Assembly: GCA_900315055.1 (NCBI GenBank)
Contig: OMXP01000011.1
Location: 1-60,895 of the forward strand
Length of the DNA: 60,895 nucleotides
From: an uncultured Lachnospiraceae bacterium
GTDB taxonomy: Bacteria > Bacillota > Clostridia > Lachnospirales > Lachnospiraceae
Direction: 5' to 3'
Shown here: positions 8,577 through 17,287 of the stretch, one piece after another
Numbering within the stretch: position 1 is the stretch's first letter
Layout: the number at the start of each line of letters is the position of its first letter
Made by a program: the position numbers and the translations under genes
The notes under the pieces: model-generated
What the model saw: the letters and a program-made list of their open reading frames with translations, nothing else
Told to the model about the DNA's origin: nothing
Databases searched by the model: none

Positions 8577-9161
8577 TCACTCCCGGCGCCGAAGAAATGC
8601 CGCAAGGATCACGCCGGAAACGAGCCCTCCAAGGTGCGCATAGCCGTCAACCCCGCTCTGGGTAAGTCCCGGCAGAATCGCAAGGGCAATGCCGAACAGG
8701 ACCCTCGGCAGGGGGAACACGCGGCGAAGCTTCGGGTCCAGGGCCATGATGATGTAGGATCCCAGGATCCCGCAGATTGCGCCGGAGGCGCCGGCAGAGA
8801 GTGAAGGGTCATTCTGCATCATGTGCACGGCAAGGGAGAACAGGTTCCCGCAAAGGCCGGAGACAAGGTACAGAATCAGATACTTCACATGGCCGTAGTA
8901 GCGCTCCGAGAAGCTGCCGACCGCCGCCAGGGAGATCATGTTCGAGGCAAGGTGCTGAATGCCGAAGTGCAGGAACATCGCCGTAAACAGACGCCAGAAG
9001 GCGTGATTTTCGATGACATACGGCGTGTACAGGGCGCCGAAGGCAAGGGCCACCTGTGTATTCTCGGATCCTCCGGCGATGGTCTCCAGAAGAAATACGA
9101 CCACGTTGATGACAATGAGGGTGATTGTCACAAAGTAATCTTTCGCCCTGTTATTCTGCAT
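8577..9161 (-). CDS. Rhomboid family intramembrane serine protease
   Basis: 194 residues with about six membrane helices. WRLFTAMFLH precedes HFGIQHLASN (H65, H70, N74), the conserved helix-2 signature. The catalytic serine is S126 in GASGAI and the partner histidine is H176 in AHLGG. All residues needed for activity are present, so it should cleave membrane helices near the outer leaflet. Its length suits the minimal bacterial six-helix form. Its start overlaps the 3' end of the L,D-transpeptidase gene by 11 bases, so the two are translationally coupled. Substrates are unknown; the small membrane protein just downstream is one candidate by position only. Confidence 0.92.
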   Translation of the reverse strand: MQNNRAKDYFVTITLIVINVVVFLLETIAGGSENTQVALAFGALYTPYVIENHAFWRLFTAMFLHFGIQHLASNMISLAAVGSFSERYYGHVKYLILYLVSGLCGNLFSLAVHMMQNDPSLSAGASGAICGILGSYIIMALDPKLRRVFPLPRVLFGIALAILPGLTQSGVDGYAHLGGLVSGVILAAFLRRRE

Positions 9162-10617
9162 CCGTATCGCCCTCTTCTTCGATCACGTTCCCGACATCCT
9201 GATTGTAGATGATCACCGGAGTGCCCATGTCAATGCTGTTGTAGAGCTCTTCCGCCTTCTCGAGCGGCATGTTGACGCAGCCGTGGGAGCCGCCGGAGAC
9301 GTAGATTTCCTTGCCGAACGAGGTGCGCCAGGTCGCATCGTGCAGGCCTGTCCCCGAGTAGGTCACCGGCATCCAGTAGCTCACCTTGGTCTCGTATCCG
9401 GTACCGGAGAGCGTTGCGGGGCTCTGCTTGTCGAGGATCATGAACACGCCGGGCGTCGTGCTGTTGACGCCTTCCCCGGTCACCACATCGGTTTCCAGTG
9501 TGACCACACCGTCCACGTAGTACCACAGGTGCTGATCGTAGATGCTCACCTCGACATAGGTTGAGCCAAAGTCATTCTCATCTGTCCTCGTAAATCCGGC
9601 CACGGGCCAGCGGGCACTCGTAGGCGACCCGGTGAGTGCTGCCGCGGCAAGGCGCTGCGTCGTGGTCTCCTGATCCATCTCGTAGCCCATCGTGTCCTTC
9701 TCGGAGCCGCCGACCTGGATCTTCTGTCCGCTGTGCGTCGTAAACGTGCGCACCGTGCCGAGGGTGTTGTACTTCTGCGCAAGCTCTGCGACCGTTCCTG
9801 CCACCGCAGAGCTGTCCACGGTGACGGTTCCGTCGTCTGCAAGGACGAGCCAGCCCATGACGGTCGCCTTGTCGATCGTCTCCACCGCGCCGCCGGACAT
9901 GTCGATCGGCAGACTGTCATAGGCGTTCACCGCCTGCATGGTATCGGTGAGCGGCAGGTCGTCCGCGGTGACAGTTGGCTGTTTCAGGCAGTTCTGCGCG
10001 TCTGCGGTGTATTCGCCGTTTTTCAGGGCGATGCGGATCTCGCTCGTCAGAAGATCGGCGTCAATCGCCGTGCCGGTTTTTTCCGGCACGACGTCAAAGC
10101 CGGTGTCTGTCTTCTCATAATATGCATTCTCGGGCTCCGTGGCATCAGGATCGTTCACGCAGTCGAGGGCTTCCACAATCGCAGCTACCTTCGTCTCGTC
10201 GTAGGTAATGTCCGGCACCTCGTCGTAATCCTTGCGGGAGAGAGAAAACAGCCAGCGGGATGCGTGCTGCTGTTTCAGGATTGCGCTCAGCTGATGGTCA
10301 AAGCAGTAGGCACCGCCGATGTCGGTCAGGGCAAAGGAGTCCACCTCTTCCCCGCCATTCGTGATCGTGAACGTGGAGAGTTCATAGGGCAGGGCATTCT
10401 CCGCCTCGTCATGGGTCATCCCGGAGATGTCGGTTCCGTTGACATAGGTGTCTGGCAGGAACCTCGTCCTGTAGTGCTCGGCAACCGCAAGGTAGAGAAG
10501 CGCCAGTGCAAGGAGGATCAGTACGACAATGAACGCCTTCAGTACAATGGCGACATGATCCCGTTTTGCGGGTGTTCTGGCATGATGAAATTCATAGTCC
10601 GGATCGTTTCTTTTCAT
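9151..10617 (-). CDS. L,D-transpeptidase, YkuD family, membrane-anchored
   Basis: 488 residues from MKRNDPDYEF. A short cytoplasmic N-terminus precedes one membrane helix (about 21-45). The extracytoplasmic part has a putative peptidoglycan-binding region of the kind that precedes YkuD in Clostridia. The C-terminal YkuD domain carries HDATWR and the catalytic SHGCVNMP, with Cys as nucleophile. It should make 3-3 or related cross-links in peptidoglycan. The start is uncertain: an in-frame GTG at 10665 would add 16 residues. Neither start has a convincing ribosome site, and a TATAAT box lies only seven bases before the ATG. It is the first gene of an operon with the rhomboid protease, divergent from the InlB-repeat protein. 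Confidence 0.9.
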   Translation of the reverse strand: MKRNDPDYEFHHARTPAKRDHVAIVLKAFIVVLILLALALLYLAVAEHYRTRFLPDTYVNGTDISGMTHDEAENALPYELSTFTITNGGEEVDSFALTDIGGAYCFDHQLSAILKQQHASRWLFSLSRKDYDEVPDITYDETKVAAIVEALDCVNDPDATEPENAYYEKTDTGFDVVPEKTGTAIDADLLTSEIRIALKNGEYTADAQNCLKQPTVTADDLPLTDTMQAVNAYDSLPIDMSGGAVETIDKATVMGWLVLADDGTVTVDSSAVAGTVAELAQKYNTLGTVRTFTTHSGQKIQVGGSEKDTMGYEMDQETTTQRLAAAALTGSPTSARWPVAGFTRTDENDFGSTYVEVSIYDQHLWYYVDGVVTLETDVVTGEGVNSTTPGVFMILDKQSPATLSGTGYETKVSYWMPVTYSGTGLHDATWRTSFGKEIYVSGGSHGCVNMPLEKAEELYNSIDMGTPVIIYNQDVGNVIEEEGDTDAE

Positions 10618-10624
10618 GAGGCAA

Positions 10625-10633
10625 ATTATATCA
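10625..10633 (-). promoter_or_regulatory. Extended -10 element next to start codon
   Basis: On the minus strand TGATATAAT (a TG-extended -10) lies seven bases before the L,D-transpeptidase ATG. If used, transcription would begin at or next to the start codon. The -35 match is poor. Confidence 0.4.
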
Positions 10634-10689
10634 CATGCCCTCCTGTTCTTTTCATGCGATTTCACCCCGTGCGTGCTACCATAGGGAGC

Positions 10690-12015
10690 ATGAACGAAAA
10701 CAAGATGAAAGAAATCGATCCTGCCCGGACAATGCGGAGCCGGGTTCTTATTACTGCTGCTGTCCTTGGCACCTTCTTTATCGTATCAGAGCGAAGCGTC
10801 CAGGCCGGCACCATCACCTTCAACGCCAACGGCGGCACCGGAGCCATGGACAGCGTGAACCTCTCGAAGGGGGACGACCTGCCCTCCTGCGAGTTCTCCC
10901 GCTATGGCTATGTCTTCCGCGGCTGGTCGGAGGATAAAAACGCGCAGCTCTATGAATATGAGGACAACGGCGAGGTCGACACGGATTCTGACCTGACACT
11001 CTATGCCCTCTGGGAGCCGCAGCTGTACCTGATCCACTATGATGCCAACGGAGGCTTCGGGGAGATGGCGGACTCCTATGCGATCTACGACGAGGAGAGT
11101 CCCCTGAACCCCAACAAGTTCTCCCACCAGATCTTCCGCTTTGACGGCTGGGTCGATGATGAGGCCAATCACTACGAGAACAATGCCTCCGTCTATGATC
11201 TCCACTCGGGGAACACCTACTCCCAGTCCCTCATCACGGTCGATGCCGGAAAGCCGAAGAACACGAAGTACAGCTTCCTCTCCACGCAGGGTTCCTGCGT
11301 CTATGAGGAGGACGGGACGATGTACCTTGTCACTGCGGCAATGATCAATGACAGCGCCTACTACAAGGGAGATCTGTCCCACTATGAGACCGTCCTTACC
11401 AAGTATGACCTCTCGACCGGAAAGGCGGTGGCGAAGGCTCGCAATCTCGACTTCGACCACGGGAACGGGATCTGCTACAACGAGGACAACGGCCACCTCT
11501 ACATCGCGGAGGGCGGCTCCGAGGACGGATATGCATCCGGTGTCATGGAGGTCGATGAGAACCTGAAGTTTGTGAAGGAGTGGACGTTCCCGCTTCTCAC
11601 CAACATCTGGTCGATCGCCTGGCACAACTCCCACTTCTATCTCATGGGGGCCAGCAGTACGGCGGGGCATGCGTTCTGTGTGCTCAACGAGGACATGCAG
11701 ACGCTCTCCATCACCGAGGTGGACGAGTACTACGACCAGAACTTCTCCGCCCAGGGCATCGCCGCCGATGACAACTTCATCTACGCGGTCAGTGCCGGTT
11801 TCAAGAGCTACGACTGGAAGAGCAAGCAGCGCATCAACGTCTTCACCCTGGACGGCACCTATGTCGGGGTGTGGACCATCGATATCCCGTATGAGGCCGA
11901 GGACATCACGGTGATCGGGCCCTACGCCTACATCACGACAAACGAGAAAAACAAGTCGACGCTCTACCGCACGAGAATGCCGCTTGTCACCCTCCATGCC
12001 GTCTGGAAAAAATAA
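10690..12015 (+). CDS. Secreted InlB-repeat protein with propeller-like domain
   Basis: 441 residues. A signal sequence covers about residues 16-39, with likely cleavage after SVQA. Two Listeria-Bacteroides (InlB B-type) repeats follow: ITFNANGGTGAM...YALWEP and LIHYDANGGFGEM...GW. The remaining 260 residues have recurring short beta-strand units such as DGTMYLV, NGHLYIAEG, NSHFYLMGA, DNFIYAVSAG and GPYAYITTN, which suggests a beta-propeller. The last residues LVTLHAVWKK look like the end of another repeat. No LPXTG motif or membrane anchor is seen, so it is probably secreted or wall-associated. The ATG at 10690 has GGGAG only one base away, which is unusually close. The gene is divergent from the L,D-transpeptidase gene. 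Confidence 0.78.
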   Translation: MNENKMKEIDPARTMRSRVLITAAVLGTFFIVSERSVQAGTITFNANGGTGAMDSVNLSKGDDLPSCEFSRYGYVFRGWSEDKNAQLYEYEDNGEVDTDSDLTLYALWEPQLYLIHYDANGGFGEMADSYAIYDEESPLNPNKFSHQIFRFDGWVDDEANHYENNASVYDLHSGNTYSQSLITVDAGKPKNTKYSFLSTQGSCVYEEDGTMYLVTAAMINDSAYYKGDLSHYETVLTKYDLSTGKAVAKARNLDFDHGNGICYNEDNGHLYIAEGGSEDGYASGVMEVDENLKFVKEWTFPLLTNIWSIAWHNSHFYLMGASSTAGHAFCVLNEDMQTLSITEVDEYYDQNFSAQGIAADDNFIYAVSAGFKSYDWKSKQRINVFTLDGTYVGVWTIDIPYEAEDITVIGPYAYITTNEKNKSTLYRTRMPLVTLHAVWKK

Positions 12016-12034
12016 AAAGTTTTTGAAAAACCAT

Positions 12035-12063
12035 TTGACAGGATCCGGAGTCTGTAGTACATT
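12035..12063 (+). promoter_or_regulatory. Promoter of tRNA-Gly
   Basis: TTGACA and TACATT are separated by 17 bases. The expected start lies about 35 bases before the mature tRNA. Confidence 0.8.
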
Positions 12064-12105
12064 AAGCAAGTCGTCACACGGAAGTCACCGGGAAGTGATG
12101 ACAAT

Positions 12106-12178
12106 GCGATAGTAGCTTAGTTGGTAAAGCGCCACCTTGCCAAGGTGGAGACCACGGGTCCGAGTCCCGCCTGTCGCT
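12106..12178 (+). tRNA. tRNA-Gly (GCC)
   Basis: 73 bases. The acceptor arm GCGATAG/CTGTCGC and the TTCGA-equivalent loop GTCCGAG are present. The anticodon stem encloses CTTGCCA, giving anticodon GCC. No CCA is encoded. An identical copy lies 2.4 kb away in the opposite orientation. Confidence 0.97.
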
Positions 12179-12180
12179 GA

Positions 12181-12211
12181 AACATCGGGTTTGAGACCCG
12201 ATGTTTTTTTG
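12181..12211 (+). terminator. Terminator of tRNA-Gly
   Basis: AACATCGGGT and ACCCGATGTT form a perfect stem followed by a T-run, two bases after the tRNA end. Confidence 0.9.
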
Positions 12212-12289
12212 TGCAGACATGTGTGTTGTTTGTCGAATACGGTGCCGGAGCTTCTTCCTCCTTTCTTTTACCTTTGCTCCGGCAGCGCC

Positions 12290-12329
12290 GAAAAGGGGCG
12301 AAGCCGGCTTCCCGGTTTCGCCCCTTTTT
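12290..12329 (-). terminator. Terminator of DUF4317 gene
   Basis: GAAAAGGGGCGAA pairs with TTTCGCCCCTTTT. It lies six bases after the DUF4317 stop codon and has A/T tracts on both sides, so it may work in both directions. Confidence 0.85.
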
Positions 12330-12334
12330 GTGTC

Positions 12335-13492
12335 CTATTCCTCTTCTGTTTCCTTATCCTTCCGCGTTGTCAGGATCCGGACGCCGTTCACCTCGACGTC
12401 GTCCTGTACCGGGATCACGATGTACTCCCTGCCGTCGATGACCTTTGTCGAGATCATCGCCGTCATGTCGCTCTTGACCGAAATGCGGATCGACGGGGAC
12501 TTGATCTCCATCGTCGGCCGCCCGCCCACGTTGTCGGCGGTGATGGTATTGCCCTCTCCCACGGTCTCATCAAAGGCCTCGTCCACGGCGTCTACCGTCT
12601 CGTCCGGCAGTCCGGCATCGGCGACGATGCGCCGGATCTGGGTCTTCCCCAGCTCCAGCGGCTCCGGGTTGTCCTCGTCCTGGTGGATCATCTGATTCAC
12701 CGCGTCATTGACGGCTTTCACGGACTCGAAGTCGCAGTCGCGCCCCAGGGCGTTCTCCATGAGCTCATTGAAGATCTCCCGCTGCTGGGTCTGGGTCTGC
12801 GGCACCTCGGTGGCCTCCCCGACCACGCCGCTGATGAGTTCAATGTGACGCTCGTCCTCCTTGCGGCAGTAGTACCACAGGTGATGGATGTCCGGCTCCC
12901 GGTCATTGAAGGCCGGGTACACGAAGCCGATATCCGGCATCTTGACCGCAAGATCTCCGTTCTTATTGATGAAGGTGAGGTTCTGTGCATCGTAGCAGAG
13001 ACCTTCCTTCAGCTCCGCCACCGGGCAGATCGCTCCGATGAGGAACAGATAGACGTACTCGGACGCATCATCGAGATCCAGGTTGTCCTTCGTCTTTGCC
13101 GGGATGTCATACGCCCCGTGGGCGAGAAGCAGCAGATACTTCGAGTCGATCTGAAAGCTGTTCATGATGTTCTCGCAGAAATGCTGCAGCATCTCCGGCG
13201 TGTCGAACCCGTTCATCAGGGTGTCATAGAAGGCCGCCTGTTTGCCGCCCTCGCCCTCCTCGGAGAGCGGGAACTCGAAGTCAAAGAGGTTCTTTCCGAT
13301 CTTGCCGGTCAGGGTCTTGCGGAAGATCTCGCAGTACTTCTCGACCTCTTCCTCCTGCATCGCATTCCAGGTTTCCTTCAGCGGCGTGATGACGGAACCG
13401 TCCTCATTCACGAAGTACCCGGTGATCTTGTCAATCCGGCAGTTGTTCTTCGTCATCAGCTTCCGGATTTCTCCAACTGATTTCTTGTCCAT
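12335..13492 (-). CDS. DUF4317 family protein
   Basis: 385 residues, soluble, with no signal peptide or membrane helix. The start MDKKSVGEIRKLMTKNN, the segment KYLLLLAHGAYDIP (about residues 118-131) and YVYLFLIGAICPV (about 147-159) match the DUF4317 family as I know it, which is common in Clostridia and has no assigned activity. The C-terminal 60 residues repeat short beta-type units (SPSIRISVKSDMTAMIST). It lies two bases downstream of argC on the same strand and is probably co-transcribed, but no functional link to arginine synthesis is evident. The sequence offers no catalytic motif that I can point to. Confidence 0.85.
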   Translation of the reverse strand: MDKKSVGEIRKLMTKNNCRIDKITGYFVNEDGSVITPLKETWNAMQEEEVEKYCEIFRKTLTGKIGKNLFDFEFPLSEEGEGGKQAAFYDTLMNGFDTPEMLQHFCENIMNSFQIDSKYLLLLAHGAYDIPAKTKDNLDLDDASEYVYLFLIGAICPVAELKEGLCYDAQNLTFINKNGDLAVKMPDIGFVYPAFNDREPDIHHLWYYCRKEDERHIELISGVVGEATEVPQTQTQQREIFNELMENALGRDCDFESVKAVNDAVNQMIHQDEDNPEPLELGKTQIRRIVADAGLPDETVDAVDEAFDETVGEGNTITADNVGGRPTMEIKSPSIRISVKSDMTAMISTKVIDGREYIVIPVQDDVEVNGVRILTTRKDKETEEE

Positions 13493-13494
13493 TT

Positions 13495-14436
13495 CTACTC
13501 CAGTCCTGTCGTCTCATCAAGTCCCAGCATGATGTTCATGTTCTGGACTGCGGCGCCGGAGGCACCCTTTCCGAGATTGTCAAAGAGTGCCGTTACCATG
13601 GTCTGCTCCTCATTGCCGCAGACATAAATATGAAGCTCATTCGTCCCCGCAAGCTCGTTCGCATGGATTCTCGCCCCGTTCGAGCCAAACGGCATGACCT
13701 TCACGAAGTGCTCTCCTTCATAGTACCCGGCAAGCTTTTCGCACACGTCCTCTGCAGAAGGCGTCCCGGCAAGCAGCCGGTTCTCGAGAAGGATCGTCGT
13801 TGCCATGCCCTTGTTGTAGTCATCGACCACCGGAAGAAAGACCGGCGGGAACAGAAGTCCTGTCATCTTCGTGATCTCCGGCAGGTGCTTGTGCCTGAGT
13901 GTCAGGCCGTAGAGTCCCGGCGCGGAGAGCTTTTCGTCCCGGTCCTTAGCCTCATACTCCGCGATCATCTTCTTTCCGCCTCCGGAATAGCCCGTTAAGG
14001 AGTAGACGGAAACCGGGTAGTCCTTCGGAAGGATCCCCATGTGCACGAGCGGCGCAATCGTCGAGATTGCTCCGGTTGCATGGCAGCCGGGATTGGCAAC
14101 GCGCCTGCTGTTTCTGATCTTCTCCCTCTGGTCTTTGGAATACTCCGGGAAGCCGTAGGTCCAGCCATCCGCCGTCCTGTGCGCCGTCGAGGCATCGATC
14201 ACACGGACGTTCGGATTTTCGATCAGAGATACGGCCTCCACCGCCCCCGCGTCCGGCAGGCAAAGAAAGACGATGTCCGCGGCGTTCAGGAACTTCCGTC
14301 TCTCCTCCACGTCGTGGCGCTTGTCCTCATCGATGCGCAGAAGCTCCAGATCCTTCCGTGCACCGATTCTGTCATAGATCTGCAGTCCGGTCGTTCCGGA
14401 CTGTCCGTCAATATAGACTCTTGTCCTGTGTTCCAT
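13495..14436 (-). CDS. argC: N-acetyl-gamma-glutamyl-phosphate reductase
   Basis: 313 residues, the short type 2 form. It reduces N-acetylglutamyl phosphate to the semialdehyde with NADPH, the third step of arginine synthesis. The N-terminal Rossmann fold is marked by YIDGQSGTTGLQI. The catalytic cysteine lies in NPGCHATGA and a conserved histidine in TLRHKHLPEI. The ATG at 14436 has GGAGG six bases upstream; a longer reading frame begins 15 codons earlier without such a site. No other arg gene lies nearby. The gene is downstream of tRNA-Gly on the same strand, separated by a terminator, and is followed at once by the DUF4317 gene. Confidence 0.93.
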   Translation of the reverse strand: MEHRTRVYIDGQSGTTGLQIYDRIGARKDLELLRIDEDKRHDVEERRKFLNAADIVFLCLPDAGAVEAVSLIENPNVRVIDASTAHRTADGWTYGFPEYSKDQREKIRNSRRVANPGCHATGAISTIAPLVHMGILPKDYPVSVYSLTGYSGGGKKMIAEYEAKDRDEKLSAPGLYGLTLRHKHLPEITKMTGLLFPPVFLPVVDDYNKGMATTILLENRLLAGTPSAEDVCEKLAGYYEGEHFVKVMPFGSNGARIHANELAGTNELHIYVCGNEEQTMVTALFDNLGKGASGAAVQNMNIMLGLDETTGLE

Positions 14437-14461
14437 CCATGGCCTCCGATGATTGATGACA

Positions 14462-14492
14462 TAAAAAAATCTCCGAAGCAACTGCTTCGGAG
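14462..14492 (-). terminator. Terminator of second tRNA-Gly
   Basis: CTCCGAAGCA/TGCTTCGGAG is a near-perfect hairpin with a run of seven T on the minus strand. It follows the minus-strand tRNA-Gly by five bases. Confidence 0.9.
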
Positions 14493-14497
14493 AAGAG

Positions 14498-14570
14498 AGC
14501 GACAGGCGGGACTCGGACCCGTGGTCTCCACCTTGGCAAGGTGGCGCTTTACCAACTAAGCTACTATCGC
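14498..14570 (-). tRNA. tRNA-Gly (GCC), second copy
   Basis: 73 bases identical to the tRNA-Gly at 12106-12178 but on the opposite strand. The anticodon is GCC. The flanking sequences differ, so the duplication covers only the tRNA itself. Confidence 0.97.
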
Positions 14571-14661
14571 ATCTGTGGCGCCGTTTGTCTCAACGCATGA
14601 GTAATATACCGTATCCTTCCCGGCTTGTCAAATCTTTTTTTGCGGCGCCTTAAAAGCAGTT

Positions 14662-15420
14662 TTACATCCCACCCCAGAAAGAGCTGTTCTGGTTGAACCC
14701 TCGATCCTGTTTGGAATAGCGCTTGACCGACCGGAAGGCGAAGATGTCCAGCAGAATGACATAGACATAGAAGATCACGGTGAGTGTCGTATCCTGGCTG
14801 CTCGCACAGAAATCGTAGAAGCCGTGGAGCAGAGCCGGCACCGCAACGGAAAGGACGTTATAGATATGCATTCTCGTCCAGTCCCGCTGGTACTCGGCAA
14901 ACTTTGCCTGCCCATAGTAATGACCCATGAAGATGCCGGCAATGCAGTGCATCGGGATGGCCGTCACCGCGCGGATGGGTGCTACGCCCAGGCCGTAATT
15001 GAAGATATAGAGCACGTTTTCAAAGGCCGCAAATCCGAGGGACACCGTCGTCGCATAGATGCAGGCATCAAAAACGTAGTTGAAGTTCGGATTGTACCAG
15101 GTGGTCTTTCTCAGGGCAAAATACTTCACGCCCTCCTCGGCGATGCCGACGATGATGAAGTTCTCAATCACGTAGTAAAGAATCGTCGGGCTGGGTCCCG
15201 ATGCCGAATCGAGAATCCACATCCCGAGCTCTTCCAGAATCGATGCGACAAACGTCGTCAGACCGCCGAAGATGAACAGCCTGATCAGGAGCGAAACCGG
15301 CTCCGGCTCGATCTTGTCCTGCCGGTACATATATATGATGAGGGCAATGGCCGGCAGAATACCGATGAGAACGATCAGCAGCATGAAATTCATATAGCTC
15401 ATGGCAAATAATCCGAACAT
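14662..15420 (-). CDS. prsW: PrsW family intramembrane metalloprotease
   Basis: 252 residues with about seven to eight membrane helices. The family motifs are present: EEGVKY (E95, E96), FAAFENVLY (about 131-139), HCIAG (H158) and HGFYDF (H199). These are the proposed zinc ligands and catalytic glutamates of PrsW, which in Bacillus starts the degradation of anti-sigma factor RsiW. The ATG has a perfect AGGAGG six bases upstream; a 32-codon longer frame has none. No sigma or anti-sigma gene is adjacent, so the substrate is unknown. It appears to be transcribed alone. Confidence 0.88.
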   Translation of the reverse strand: MFGLFAMSYMNFMLLIVLIGILPAIALIIYMYRQDKIEPEPVSLLIRLFIFGGLTTFVASILEELGMWILDSASGPSPTILYYVIENFIIVGIAEEGVKYFALRKTTWYNPNFNYVFDACIYATTVSLGFAAFENVLYIFNYGLGVAPIRAVTAIPMHCIAGIFMGHYYGQAKFAEYQRDWTRMHIYNVLSVAVPALLHGFYDFCASSQDTTLTVIFYVYVILLDIFAFRSVKRYSKQDRGFNQNSSFWGGM

Positions 15421-15513
15421 GGAAAGCCTCCTTCCGGGGTCCGTATGGAGAGAATTATACGGCGTTCCCGTTTTCCCTGACAAGACAATCCCAAGGCAGC
15501 CGCGTAAAAAAGA

Positions 15514-15551
15514 CAAAAAAGGACGGACGCCCGATTTTCGGTTCGTCCGCC
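15514..15551 (-). terminator. Terminator of metNIQ
   Basis: GGCGGACG/CGTCCGTC forms the stem. On the minus strand it is followed by CTTTTTTG. It lies about 30 bases after metQ. Confidence 0.85.
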
Positions 15552-15583
15552 CCGTAAGGATTCAAAGCTGTCCGATCAGACGA

Positions 15584-16549
15584 TCAGTCACCCGTGTAGG
15601 GAACCACGGCACCGTCATAGGTATCCGTGATGTACTTCTGGATCTCGTCGCTCTTTAATACATCGACAAGTGCCTTGATCTTGTCCTCGTTCTCGTTGCC
15701 GTTCTTGACTGCAATGACGTTGACATAGGTCTTGATGGCCTCAGAATCCGCATTCTCAGTGGCAAGGGCGTCCTTTGCGACAGAAAGGCCTGCCTCCATT
15801 GCGTAGTTGCCGTTGATGACCGCATAGCTGTTCTCGCCAAGGACCTTCGGCACCTGAGCTGCCTCAAGCTCTACGATGTTGCCCTTTGCGATCAGGGAGT
15901 TGTCCCAGTCGATGTCGTTGACCGTAGCAAGAAGCGGATCCTCGATGTCGTCCTTGAGCTTGATCAGGCCGTTGTCCTGCAGAAGCAGCAGAGCTCTTGC
16001 CTCGTTCGTGGTGTCGTTCGGGACCGCAATTGTGTCATCAGCCGTTGCGGAAGCCAGATCCGTCTTCGTGCCGCCGTAGATGCCGAACGGCTCATAGTGA
16101 ATCTTGCCTGCGACGACAAGATCGGTTCCCTGCTCCTCGTTGAAGCTGTCGAGGTAGGCGATGTGCTGGAAGTAGTTGGCATCGTATTCGCCCTGATCGA
16201 CAACGAGGTTCGGCTGGACATAGTCCTCGAACTCGGTGACCTGCAGGTCATAGCCCTCGGCTGCCAGCGCATCCTTTGCCTGCGCAAGGATCTCGGCGTG
16301 CGGGGTCGGAGAAGCGGCGACCGTGATCGGGATCAGCTCGCCGTCTGCTGCTGCCGTTGTGGCTGCCGTATCCGCTGCTGCGGTTGTTGCGGTATCCGCT
16401 GCCGCCTCAGTCGTTGCTGCAGATGCCGTGGTATCCGCAGTGGTCGCTGCCGTATCAGCCGTGGTGGTCTGGCTGCTGCTGCCGCAGCCTGCGAGAATCC
16501 CTGCTGCAATGCCTGCTGTCAGTACAATACTGAAGATCTTCTTTTTCAT
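15584..16549 (-). CDS. metQ: Methionine ABC transporter substrate-binding lipoprotein
   Basis: 321 residues from MKKKIFSIVL. A lipoprotein signal ends in the lipobox LAGC. A Thr/Ala/Asp-rich linker covers about residues 22-72, then the NlpA/MetQ domain begins with ITVAASPTPHAEIL. Typical family segments include QGEYDANYFQH, AVPNDTTNEARALLLL and SYAVINGNYA. It binds methionine (often also D-methionine) outside the membrane and delivers it to MetI-MetN. The ATG has GGAGGA seven bases upstream. It is the last gene of the metN-metI-metQ operon, 75 bases after metI. Confidence 0.95.
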   Translation of the reverse strand: MKKKIFSIVLTAGIAAGILAGCGSSSQTTTADTAATTADTTASAATTEAAADTATTAAADTAATTAAADGELIPITVAASPTPHAEILAQAKDALAAEGYDLQVTEFEDYVQPNLVVDQGEYDANYFQHIAYLDSFNEEQGTDLVVAGKIHYEPFGIYGGTKTDLASATADDTIAVPNDTTNEARALLLLQDNGLIKLKDDIEDPLLATVNDIDWDNSLIAKGNIVELEAAQVPKVLGENSYAVINGNYAMEAGLSVAKDALATENADSEAIKTYVNVIAVKNGNENEDKIKALVDVLKSDEIQKYITDTYDGAVVPYTGD

Positions 16550-16624
16550 TCTGTATTCCTCCTCTGTCACATGTTACTTTGTATCACCGGTGTTCCCTGG
16601 TGAGGAGAACACCGGAAGATTACC

Positions 16625-17287
16625 TTAAACAATTCTCCTGTCGAGCTTCTTTGCGATCAGCATGCCGACCGACTGGAATACCTGCTCCAGCAGAACCAGA
16701 AGCACCACGGTCACGATCATGATGTCGAGCTGGTAGCGGTAGTAGCCGTAGCGGACAGCAATATCACCGAGGCCTCCACCGCCGACCGTGCCGGCCATCG
16801 CGCTGTAGCCCAGGATCGTTCCGATTGCAATCGTGACGCCGGAAATCAGCGAAACCCTCGACTCAACGAGCAGAACCTTCATGATGATCTGCATCGTGGA
16901 AGCTCCCATCGACTGGGCCGCCTCGATGACGCCCTTGTCCACCTCCTTGATCGAGGACTCGACCATGCGGGCGATGAACGGAGCCGCCGAGATGACGAGA
17001 GGCACGATGGTTGCCGTGGCGCCCGTGCTCTTGCCGACGATGGCTCTAGTCAGCGGGATCACGAGGATCAGAAGGATCAGGAACGGAATGCTGCGCAGAA
17101 TGTTCGCCGCAACGTCCAGGATCCGGTAAGCCACGCTGTTCGGGCGGATTCCTTCCTTATCCGTCACCGCAAGGGCGATGCCCCACGGAAGGCCGATCAC
17201 ATAGCCAAACAGGGTCGATACCAGGGTCATGTAGAGCGTATCCACGATTCCCTGGAGAATCATGCTCACAACCGCTTCATCGAACAT
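16625..17287 (-). CDS. metI: Methionine ABC transporter permease
   Basis: 220 residues with five or six membrane helices, the usual MetI length. The cytoplasmic coupling loop EAAQSMGASTMQIIMKVLLVE (EAA motif) is at about residues 122-142, and LLVESRVSLISG follows. IPFLILLILVIPLTRAIVG is characteristic of the family. It forms the membrane channel of the methionine importer. The gene overlaps the end of metN by 11 bases and its GGAGG site lies inside metN, so the two are translationally coupled. Confidence 0.95.
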   Translation of the reverse strand: MFDEAVVSMILQGIVDTLYMTLVSTLFGYVIGLPWGIALAVTDKEGIRPNSVAYRILDVAANILRSIPFLILLILVIPLTRAIVGKSTGATATIVPLVISAAPFIARMVESSIKEVDKGVIEAAQSMGASTMQIIMKVLLVESRVSLISGVTIAIGTILGYSAMAGTVGGGGLGDIAVRYGYYRYQLDIMIVTVVLLVLLEQVFQSVGMLIAKKLDRRIV

